Source: Actinomycetes bacterium (GTDB lineage Bacteria; Actinomycetota; Actinomycetes; Streptosporangiales; Streptosporangiaceae). Taken from it: a stretch of 5,047 bases of DNA. Both the position numbers and the translations under genes were made by a program. The stretch is taken from positions 1 through 5,047 of the forward strand of contig JAFACJ010000012.1 in NCBI GenBank assembly GCA_023425615.1, read 5' to 3'. Shown in pieces: positions 1 to 5,047 of this stretch (its first letter is position 1; every line of letters starts with the position of its first letter). Under the pieces are notes generated by a model that was not told the DNA's origin, ran no database searches, and was given only the letters and a program-made list of their open reading frames with translations.

Positions 1-748
1 CGACGGGCCCGGCTACGTCGCCGACTCGGTGACCTCGCTGCTCCGCAGGCAGCTCGCGTGGCTGGAGGCGGGGGAGTACGACCTGGAGGAGTACGACGGC
101 GAGACCTGTCTGGAGTTCACGGCCGACTGCTGGCACGGTGCCTCCCAGAGCATCCGCGAGAAGCGCGTCATCGACCTCGCCGACCTCCCCGGCGCGATCA
201 CCCCGAAGCTCCAGCATCTGACCGTCCGCTGCGACGCCCCCGTCGACCTGTCCCTCCTGGCGGAGGCGCCGCTCCTCAAGTACCTGAGGGTCCAGTGCAA
301 GGGCGAACTGGATCTGAGCCCCTTGCGCGGCCTGCCGCTCGAACTCCTCGACGTCTCGGCGCGCTCCGCGGACCTGACACCGCTGACCGCCCATCCCTCC
401 CTGCGCTCCCTGACGGTGGCGGCCGAGGACCCCATCGAGGTGGCGCAGCTGCGCACCCTCCCCCGCCTGAGTCACCTCGAAGTCTCCGCCGCCACCGTGA
501 CGGACGTGGAGACGCTCGCCGACCTCCCGGCCATCGGCGGCCTCTTCCTGTCACCCGACCAGTGGCAGGAGTTCCGCACCCTCGTCGACCGCTATCCCCT
601 CCTGTCCTACGCCGGTCTCGTCGGCGACGTCACCTCCGCCGAGGTCTCCGCCTGGGCCGACGCCTTCCCCAGCCCTCCGGCGGCGCCCCTGCTCCGCCAC
701 TCCGTCTCCCCCGCCGATCGTGGGGACGCCTCCGTCCGTCAGCTCTGA
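1..748 (+). CDS. Leucine-rich-repeat-like protein, 5' end missing
   Basis: The reading frame is open from base 2 to a TGA at 746-748. The first possible start inside the window is a GTG at 29 with no ribosome binding site, and the frame stays open upstream of it, so the gene very probably begins outside the window. From about base 190 to 560 the protein shows degenerate leucine-rich repeats of roughly 20-24 residues, such as PKLQHLTVRC, PLLKYLRVQC, PLELLDVSA, PSLRSLTVAA and PRLSHLEVSA. Each looks like one LRR beta-strand with alternating hydrophobic residues. The N-terminal part is acidic and rich in Trp, Tyr and Glu. The C-terminal tail is rich in Pro, Ala and Ser and looks disordered. No signal peptide or membrane segment is visible. 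LRR proteins usually bind other proteins, but I do not recognise this family and assign no function. It is convergent with the reductase operon, so it is probably not part of that pathway. Confidence 0.75.
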   Translation, partial: DGPGYVADSVTSLLRRQLAWLEAGEYDLEEYDGETCLEFTADCWHGASQSIREKRVIDLADLPGAITPKLQHLTVRCDAPVDLSLLAEAPLLKYLRVQCKGELDLSPLRGLPLELLDVSARSADLTPLTAHPSLRSLTVAAEDPIEVAQLRTLPRLSHLEVSAATVTDVETLADLPAIGGLFLSPDQWQEFRTLVDRYPLLSYAGLVGDVTSAEVSAWADAFPSPPAAPLLRHSVSPADRGDASVRQL

Positions 749-761
749 TAGGCGGACGGGG
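730..761. terminator. Hairpin over the convergent stop codons, possible bidirectional terminator
   Basis: The arms at 730-740 and 751-761 pair over 11 positions: nine Watson-Crick pairs and two G-T wobbles on the plus strand, around a 10-base loop. The core is a perfect 7-bp inverted repeat, CCGTCCG (732-738) and CGGACGG (753-759), and works on both strands. There is no T-tract on either side. Such U-less hairpins are common at actinomycete gene ends. It covers the stop codons of both the LRR-like gene and the aldo/keto reductase gene, and nothing else between them could terminate transcription. Function is inferred from position and pairing. Confidence 0.5.
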
Positions 762-1719
762 AGAGGGTCGGGCAGCGCGTCTCCAGGAAGGAGTGGGGAT
801 GGCCCGGATCGACGCGGGTGGCGGTGTCGAGCCGCTCCATCTGCGTGTCGTCAAGCCGCACGTCCAGCGCTTCGAGGTTGTCGTGGAGCTGGCCGGGGCG
901 GCTGGCGCCGAGGACGGGGATGACGCCCTGGCGCAGCAGCCAGGCCAGTGCGACGCGGGCGGGGGTCGTGCCCAGTTCGGCGGCGGTCTCGGCCGCGGCG
1001 TCGGCTCCCTGCTTCCAGGCGGGGAAGAACGCCGCGCCCGACGGGCCCGGGGTCTTGCCCGCGAGCAGGCCCCGGGCCAGGGGACTCGACGCGGTCACCG
1101 CCAGCCCCAGCCCGCGCGCCATGGGCAGGAGCTCGCGGTCCGCCGAACGGGAGGCAAGCGAGTACTCGGCCTGAAGGGAGCAGAAGGAGCTCCAGCCGCG
1201 CAGTTCGGCGATGGCCTGGGACCGCGCGACCACCCACGCCGGTGTGTTGCTGACGCCGAGGGCGAGGACCTTGCCGGAGCGGACGAGGTCATCGAGGGCG
1301 CGCAGTGTCTCCTCGGCGGGAGTGCACCGGTCCCAGGCGTGCAGGAGCAGCACATCCACGTGATCGGTGCGCAGCCGGCGCAGGCTCGTCTCGACGCTGC
1401 GGCGCAGGCTCTTGCGGTGGCCGCCTCCGCTGTTGGCGTCGGCTCCGGTGGGGAGCGTGAACTTCGTGGCGATCACCACCTCGTCGCGTTCCCCGGCGAC
1501 GAGCCGTCCGACGATCTCCTCGCTGCCGCCGCCCGCGTAGACGTCGGCGGTGTCCAGGAAGTTGCCGCCCGCCGATCGGTAGGCGGCATAGATCTCTCGG
1601 CAGGCGGTCTCGTCCGCACCGTCGATCGGCCCGCCGTTCCCGAACGTCATGGTGCCGAGGCACATCTCGCCGACCCGGAGCCCCGACCCTCCGAGCAGAC
1701 GCTGTCGCATCTCACGCAT
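739..1719 (-). CDS. Aldo/keto reductase, NADPH-dependent
   Basis: This is a 326-residue cytosolic (alpha/beta)8-barrel oxidoreductase of the usual length for bacterial aldo/keto reductases. It opens with the typical RLLGGSGLRVGEMCLGTMTFG segment. The catalytic tetrad is complete: Asp56 and Tyr61 in FLDTADVYAGG, Lys86 in ATKFTL and His127 in LLLHAWD. GVSN (155-158) is a conserved barrel-strand motif. GASRPGQLHDN (271-281) is the NADPH phosphate-binding signature near the C-terminus. Family members reduce aldehydes and ketones to alcohols; the substrate cannot be read from the sequence. The gene is the third of the lux-like operon. ATG at 1719 overlaps the LuxC-like stop by 8 bp and has a weak GGTGGA upstream. 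The second ATG at 1710, giving MRQRLLGG, also fits the family start. Either way, translational coupling is likely. Reduction of the LuxC product aldehyde is a reasonable inference, but a housekeeping or detoxifying role is possible. Confidence 0.93.
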   Translation of the reverse strand: MREMRQRLLGGSGLRVGEMCLGTMTFGNGGPIDGADETACREIYAAYRSAGGNFLDTADVYAGGGSEEIVGRLVAGERDEVVIATKFTLPTGADANSGGGHRKSLRRSVETSLRRLRTDHVDVLLLHAWDRCTPAEETLRALDDLVRSGKVLALGVSNTPAWVVARSQAIAELRGWSSFCSLQAEYSLASRSADRELLPMARGLGLAVTASSPLARGLLAGKTPGPSGAAFFPAWKQGADAAAETAAELGTTPARVALAWLLRQGVIPVLGASRPGQLHDNLEALDVRLDDTQMERLDTATRVDPGHPHSFLETRCPTLSPSAYQS

Positions 1720-3106
1720 CGTCGTCCACCACCCAGTTGACCATGCGATGCAGCGGGTACATCGCGTCGTGCGGGGCTCCCATGCTGCCCTTCAGCGCGC
1801 CGCCGAGCCGCACGACGCGCTGCACGCCCGCCGTCGCCAGCGCGTCGCGGATCTCGGCCTTGCGGTGGAACGGGTAGACGCCGACGGTCTGCGTCGCGAC
1901 CGTCGCGTACGCCGAGGAGTCGATCATCGCCGCGACGGGCACGACGTTGACCGTCTTGTTCGTCGGGTGGAAGTCCACGGGCTCCGGCGAGCGCACCACG
2001 AGGCCGCGGCCGTCGTAGTCGCCCCAGATGCGGTAGTCCGGTTCCAGGAACCGCATGCCCTCGACGGCCTCCCGCACGTCGCTCGGCGGCCTCGGCCCGA
2101 CGGCGGAGGCGAATCGGCGGTCCACGCCCAGCCTCTCGTGCAGCAGGGCGCAGAAGGCGTCCGCCTGTTCGACGGTGCCTTCGACGAACACATGGCGGGC
2201 CGCCACGCACGCGTCCTGGTTGTAGACGGTCGCGTCGGTGGCGGCGAGTTCCGCGACCTCCGCCAGGGTCGCCTCGGACGCGAACGCCTCGGCGCCGATG
2301 ACCGCCATCGAGACCTTCGGGTCGAACGAGATGAGCTGGAAGCCAGGAGCGACGTACTTCGCGGCGTTCTCGATGGCGGCGCCGCCGCCCCAGGCGACCA
2401 GCTTGTCGAAGTACTGCGAGCGGTACAGCACGCCCTCGACCTGCGCGTCACCGCCCCGCCAGTACACCGCGGACATCGACCGCAGCACCGGATGGTCGGG
2501 GGCGATGTCGGACATGGTGCGCAGCACGGCGACCGTGGTGAACGGGTCGGCGGACGGCATCTTGAAGACGTTCACCGCCTTCACCAGCGCCGCGTCGGCG
2601 ATCGACATCATCGCGCCGCTCGGTGAGTTCCCGGCGAGCATGTGGACGAGCCGCGGCGGGAACGCGCGGACGCGGCTGACGTTGCCGGCCGGATCGGTGC
2701 GCTCGGCCCAGCCGTCGAGGACATCGAGGCTCCCGAACGTCCGCTCCAGCCGGTACTCGATCGCCTCCTTCGTCAGGAACTGCCCCGGCCTGTCGTAGGT
2801 GTTCTCGATGACGCGCCGCGGCAACTGGCTCACCCGCAGCGTCATCTCCAGCGACTCCTGGAGGTAGGGGTTGGTCTCCAGGACGAGATGCCTCCCGGTC
2901 TCCACGAGGAGATCGATGATCTCCGCGAGGGGGACGTCGAAGGCGGGCCCCGGCCGGGTGCGCGGGACGAACAGCTCGTTGAGCCGCAGCCGCGGCGTGA
3001 CGAACGGGACGCCGAAGTCACGCGACTGGTACTCGGTGTCCTCGCCCCAGACCAGGCGCCCCTGCACGAAGTGCGGGACGCGGATCTTCGTCTGCACGGT
3101 GTTCAC
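1712..3106 (-). CDS. LuxC-family acyl-CoA/fatty acyl reductase
   Basis: A 464-residue protein of the LuxC acyl-CoA reductase family, related to the aldehyde dehydrogenase fold. LuxC reduces a fatty acyl thioester (acyl-enzyme or acyl-CoA) to the aldehyde with NADPH, passing through an acyl-cysteine. The likely catalytic nucleophile is Cys300, in YNQDACVAARHVFVEG, the place where LuxC has its acyl-cysteine. Other family landmarks are the nucleotide-binding HMLAGNSPSG (about 156-165), KMPSADPF (182-189), WGGGAAIEN (239-247) and the C-terminal HDAMYPLHRMVNWV, which is typical of LuxC. Length is slightly below the 475-490 of Vibrio LuxC. Start choice: GTG at 3106 has an excellent GGAGGAGG five bases upstream. 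An in-frame GTG at 3112 would overlap that site and add only two residues. The gene follows the LuxE-like gene by 15 bp, as expected for partners of one fatty acid reductase complex. Chain length and true acyl donor are unknown. Confidence 0.93.
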   Translation of the reverse strand: MNTVQTKIRVPHFVQGRLVWGEDTEYQSRDFGVPFVTPRLRLNELFVPRTRPGPAFDVPLAEIIDLLVETGRHLVLETNPYLQESLEMTLRVSQLPRRVIENTYDRPGQFLTKEAIEYRLERTFGSLDVLDGWAERTDPAGNVSRVRAFPPRLVHMLAGNSPSGAMMSIADAALVKAVNVFKMPSADPFTTVAVLRTMSDIAPDHPVLRSMSAVYWRGGDAQVEGVLYRSQYFDKLVAWGGGAAIENAAKYVAPGFQLISFDPKVSMAVIGAEAFASEATLAEVAELAATDATVYNQDACVAARHVFVEGTVEQADAFCALLHERLGVDRRFASAVGPRPPSDVREAVEGMRFLEPDYRIWGDYDGRGLVVRSPEPVDFHPTNKTVNVVPVAAMIDSSAYATVATQTVGVYPFHRKAEIRDALATAGVQRVVRLGGALKGSMGAPHDAMYPLHRMVNWVVDDDA

Positions 3107-3111
3107 TGGCA

Positions 3112-3119
3112 CCTCCTCC
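3112..3119 (-). promoter_or_regulatory. Strong ribosome binding site of the LuxC-like gene
   Basis: On the minus strand GGAGGAGG ends at 3112, five bases before GTG at 3106. It lies just past the LuxE-like stop codon (3124-3122). This near-perfect anti-SD match decides the start at 3106 over the overlapping GTG at 3112. Confidence 0.75.
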
Positions 3120-3121
3120 CC

Positions 3122-4417
3122 TCAGTCCTCGATGAAGCCGCGGACGTAGCCTTCCATCGTGCCCGCGCAGGTGATCTTGTCGTCGTCCTTCAGATCGGAG
3201 TAGCGGACGATCTCGTCGAAGACCGTCCGGCCGGGCCCGCCGCAGGGGCAGGCGCCGAGGTCGAGCCGGATCCTGTCGCCGGTGATCGTGCCGCCCCACC
3301 TGCCGTCGACGGTCATGTCGAAGAACGCGGCGCGGCCCTCGACCTGGCCGTCGGAGACGGGCGCGAGCGCCTCACCGGCCTGGTCGAGCACGAACGGCAC
3401 GAGCTGCGGCGGCACGTGGTAGCGGCCCGCGAGGCACTTGGGCATCCGGACGTTGAGCTCCTGCATGGAGTAGTAGTGCAGGAACCGGCTCGGCGTGATG
3501 TTGAACAGGCCGAAGATGCGTTCCCGGTAGTCGGAGGGCAGTGTCGTGCCCTTCAGGCCGCCTCCGGTCGTCATCGCGTTCTCGCCGGTGAACTCGCCTT
3601 CGGTGACGCCGCGTTCGCGGATGAGCTCGCTCAGCCGGTAGAGCATCGGGAAGGTGGCGTGGAAGAAGATGCGCTCGGAGCGGTGGGCGAGCACCTCTTC
3701 GGCGATGTACCGCGCGCGGTCCTCCATCTCGGCCTGCCGCTGCGCCGCCTCGGCCTCGAAAGCCGCGACCTCGTCGGGCCTCGCCGTGCCGTCTGCCATC
3801 GCGCGGCGCATCGCGACGAGCCGCGCCATGTACCGGTGGTAGCCGGTGGGGACGGTCTTGTCGATGATCCTGATGCCGTCGGGGCGGCTGTAGGCGTTGA
3901 AGACGAAGTCGCGGACAACAGTGTGCGAACTGACGCCGGTCGGCGGCCCGACGGGGACGACGTGCCAGGTGCGTTCGGGCGGCATCCCCATCCCCGACAG
4001 GCATGCGACGAGGTCGCGCAGGTTGGCTTCGCGGTCCTGCCGCGTCTTGTTCAGGAAGGAGTTCTTCCCGCTCGTGCCGCTGGAGCTCGACACCAGGTGG
4101 CCGGCCGCCTCCAGCCGCGCGATCCAGCCGTCGACGTCCGCGACGCCCGAGACGTCGACGTCCGCGACGCGGTGCGCGGACAGGGAGTCAAGCCAGCGGT
4201 TCATCTGGTCCCAGCGGCCCTTGGCGATGAGGGACTCGGGATAGCTCTTGTAGGTGGTGTGCGGGAAGAGCAGCCGGATCATGTCCTCCTCGCCGCGGAT
4301 CCGGGTGATCCCCTCGCCCCTGGCGCGCTGCCCCAGCACGGGTATCCGCCCCACCCGCTCCTGGAAGCGCGCGTCCAGCGCCTCGATGACGTCCTGCTGC
4401 CGGACGGCTGCCGTCAT
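3122..4417 (-). CDS. LuxE-type acyl-protein synthetase (acyl-adenylating enzyme)
   Basis: A 431-residue protein that I assign to the LuxE acyl-protein synthetase group of the adenylate-forming superfamily. LuxE activates a fatty acid with ATP to acyl-AMP, loads it on its own cysteine and hands it to LuxC. Visible motifs: the Ser/Gly-rich ATP loop SSSSGTSGKNSF (110-121), an aromatic YYSMQELN (315-322) at the position of the YGxTE motif, and TGDRIRLD (379-386). There is a CPC pair (390-392) and a C-terminal DDDKITCAG with Cys417, 15 residues from the end. LuxE of luminous bacteria has its acyl-accepting Cys close to the C-terminus too, so Cys417 is a candidate. The protein is some 60 residues longer than Vibrio-type LuxE, largely because of a charged helical stretch (about 205-248). 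ATG at 4417 is chosen because GAGGAG lies five bases upstream; GTG at 4423 would sit inside that site. First gene of the operon. A phenylacetate-CoA-ligase-like activity on an aromatic acid is an alternative. Confidence 0.85.
   Translation of the reverse strand: MTAAVRQQDVIEALDARFQERVGRIPVLGQRARGEGITRIRGEEDMIRLLFPHTTYKSYPESLIAKGRWDQMNRWLDSLSAHRVADVDVSGVADVDGWIARLEAAGHLVSSSSGTSGKNSFLNKTRQDREANLRDLVACLSGMGMPPERTWHVVPVGPPTGVSSHTVVRDFVFNAYSRPDGIRIIDKTVPTGYHRYMARLVAMRRAMADGTARPDEVAAFEAEAAQRQAEMEDRARYIAEEVLAHRSERIFFHATFPMLYRLSELIRERGVTEGEFTGENAMTTGGGLKGTTLPSDYRERIFGLFNITPSRFLHYYSMQELNVRMPKCLAGRYHVPPQLVPFVLDQAGEALAPVSDGQVEGRAAFFDMTVDGRWGGTITGDRIRLDLGACPCGGPGRTVFDEIVRYSDLKDDDKITCAGTMEGYVRGFIED
4130..4170. 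repeat. 17-bp direct repeat inside the LuxE-like gene
   Basis: The 17-base sequence GTCGACGTCCGCGACGC occurs at 4130-4146 and again at 4154-4170, a period of 24 bases. In the protein it gives VADVD-VSG-VADVD at about residues 84-96, so the repeat keeps frame as an eight-residue step. It probably arose by a short tandem duplication. No role is evident. Confidence 0.75.
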
Positions 4418-4422
4418 GACCA

Positions 4423-4428
4423 CTCCTC
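4423..4428 (-). promoter_or_regulatory. Ribosome binding site of the LuxE-like gene
   Basis: GAGGAG on the minus strand, five bases before ATG at 4417. It overlaps the alternative in-frame GTG at 4423-4421, which makes that upstream start unlikely. Confidence 0.65.
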
Positions 4429-4447
4429 GGCTCGTGGTGATGCAGGC

Positions 4448-4471
4448 AAACTATACTAAGCAGTCTAGTTT
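4448..4471. promoter_or_regulatory. Palindromic operator, probable TetR-family binding site
   Basis: The half-sites AAACTAtACT (4448-4457) and AGTcTAGTTT (4462-4471) are inverted copies separated by four bases (AAGC). Overall 18 of 24 positions are symmetrical. The palindrome sits in the only AT-rich stretch of the window (9 of 31 bases G or C over 4448-4478), between the lux-like operon and the divergent TetR gene. Its size and symmetry are those of TetR-family operators, and it covers the -10 region in both directions. Binding of the neighbouring TetR protein is inferred, not shown. Confidence 0.7.
4452..4457 (+). promoter_or_regulatory. Predicted -10 element for the TetR gene
   Basis: TATACT differs from TATAAT at one base and lies in the left half of the palindrome, about 55 bases upstream of the TetR ATG. 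The hexamer at the expected -35 distance (around 4429-4434) is poor, so this promoter would be weak or activator-independent through its -10 alone. Autorepression is the likely control. Confidence 0.4.
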
Positions 4472-4489
4472 TTTCTAGCCCTCTGTCAC
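4462..4489 (-). promoter_or_regulatory. Predicted promoter of the lux-like operon
   Basis: On the minus strand GTGACA (4489-4484, five of six matches to TTGACA) is followed after 16 bases by TAGACT (4467-4462), a fair -10 hexamer. Transcription would begin near 4455, giving a leader of about 38 bases that includes the GAGGAG ribosome binding site. The -10 element lies inside the right half of the operator palindrome, so a bound repressor would block it. Confidence 0.5.
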
Positions 4490-4511
4490 CGGGCTCTGGC
4501 AGACTGGTGTC

Positions 4512-5047
4512 ATGTCCCCCGGAACGCCTCCCGCGGCGGCGCGGACCCGCCGCGGTGGACGGCCCACCCGCCAGGAGGCCGCCGAACTCGACCGCGCCGT
4601 GCGCGAGTCGGCGCTGCGGCTGTTCCTGGAGCACGGGTACGAGGGCACGTCGATGGACGCCATCGCCCGCGACGCCGGCACCACCAAGGCCTCGCTCTAC
4701 AAGCGGTTCGCCAGCAAGGAGGAGGTCTTCGGATCCGTCCTGGAATGGGCGATCGTCCGCCCGGACTGGCCCCCCCCCGCACCCGAGCCGCCCGACCTCG
4801 ACGATCTCGAAGGCGCCCTCACCGCCATCGCCGAGACCGCGCTGCACCGCGCCCTCGACCCCGAGATGGTCCAGCTCGGCCGGATCGCCATCGCCCAGGC
4901 CGCGCGCTTCCCCCAGATCGCCCGCCGCACCCACTCGGCCGGCCTCTTCCCCCGGCTGCCCCTCGTCGTCGAACTGCTCGAACGGCACGCCGCCACCGGC
5001 GCCATCGTCGCCGACGAGCCCGAGATCCTCGCCGAGCACTTCTTCGC
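4512..5047 (+). CDS. TetR/AcrR-family transcriptional regulator, 3' end missing
   Basis: The frame opens at ATG 4512 and continues without a stop to the window edge, giving 178 residues of a family that is usually 190-220 long, so only a short C-terminal piece is missing. After a basic N-terminal arm (RTRRGGRPTR, 11-20) comes a classical TetR DNA-binding domain: ALRLFLEHGYEGTSMDAIA (34-52), then DAGTTKASLYKRFASKEEVF (54-73), which includes the recognition helix and the LYxRFxSKEE signature. The C-terminal half, with RIAIAQAARFPQIARR, resembles the AefR-like TetR C-terminal domain, which binds an unknown ligand and dimerises. Such proteins usually repress a divergent gene and themselves. A palindrome lies 40 bases upstream. 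No Shine-Dalgarno sequence precedes the ATG. A run of nine C (4770-4778) codes for three prolines in the linker between the domains. The inducer is unknown; a fatty acid, acyl thioester or aldehyde is a guess from the operon. Confidence 0.92.
   Translation, partial: MSPGTPPAAARTRRGGRPTRQEAAELDRAVRESALRLFLEHGYEGTSMDAIARDAGTTKASLYKRFASKEEVFGSVLEWAIVRPDWPPPAPEPPDLDDLEGALTAIAETALHRALDPEMVQLGRIAIAQAARFPQIARRTHSAGLFPRLPLVVELLERHAATGAIVADEPEILAEHFF

Noticed and set aside
58..1740. A 560-codon plus-strand open frame through the LRR-like gene and the reductase
   Set aside because: It crosses two genes that have better evidence in other frames, and its product is Arg/Gly/Pro-rich with no recognisable domain.
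1649..2626. A 325-codon plus-strand open frame opposite the LuxC-like gene
   Set aside because: Shadow of the LuxC-like gene; the product is Arg/His/Val-rich without motifs.
739..4417. A complete bioluminescence (lux) operon
   Set aside because: Only LuxE-like and LuxC-like genes are present. No LuxA, LuxB or LuxD homologue lies in the window, so light production cannot be claimed.
2642..4459. A 605-codon plus-strand open frame opposite the LuxE-like and LuxC-like genes
   Set aside because: It is antisense to two genes with clear family motifs. Long open antisense frames are normal at this GC content, and its translation is a low-complexity mix of Arg, Ala, Gly, Val, Asp and His.
4188..5039. 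A 283-codon minus-strand open frame opposite the TetR gene
   Set aside because: The plus strand has an unmistakable TetR DNA-binding domain here, and the antisense product is Gly-rich and overlaps the start of the LuxE-like gene.
1..5047. CRISPR array, insertion sequence, tRNA or rRNA
   Set aside because: No spaced repeats, terminal inverted repeats, transposase motifs or tRNA-like cloverleaf were seen; the only direct repeat is the two-copy coding repeat at 4130-4170.

Overview
The window is very GC-rich, almost every codon ends in G or C, there are several GTG starts, and Shine-Dalgarno sites of the GGAGG type precede two of the genes. This points to a high-GC actinomycete of the Streptomyces or Actinomadura kind. 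That assignment rests on base composition and protein style only. No rRNA, tRNA or marker gene is present.

Layout from left to right. Positions 1-748 (+) hold the 3' part of a leucine-rich-repeat-like protein of unknown function. Its stop codon overlaps, tail to tail, the stop codon of an aldo/keto reductase gene (1719-739, -). A hairpin that could serve as a shared terminator covers both stops. The reductase is the last gene of a compact three-gene minus-strand operon. The first gene is a LuxE-type acyl-protein synthetase (4417-3122). A LuxC-type fatty acyl reductase follows 15 bp later (3106-1712), and then the aldo/keto reductase, which overlaps the LuxC-like gene by 8 bp. An 88-94 bp divergent intergenic region separates the operon from a TetR-family regulator gene (4512 onward, +), which runs off the right edge.

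The three minus-strand genes suggest a pathway. The LuxE-like enzyme would activate a carboxylic acid as acyl-AMP and form an acyl-thioester. The LuxC-like enzyme would reduce that thioester to an aldehyde with NADPH. The aldo/keto reductase could then reduce the aldehyde to an alcohol, or act on a related carbonyl. This is the acid-to-aldehyde half of the bacterial bioluminescence system, here without luciferase (LuxAB) or the LuxD thioesterase in the window.

The intergenic region contains an 18-of-24 matched palindrome. Each half-site holds a -10-like hexamer, one for each direction. The simplest reading is that the TetR protein represses both its own gene and the lux-like operon from this single operator, with a fatty acid, acyl thioester or aldehyde as a plausible but unproven inducer.
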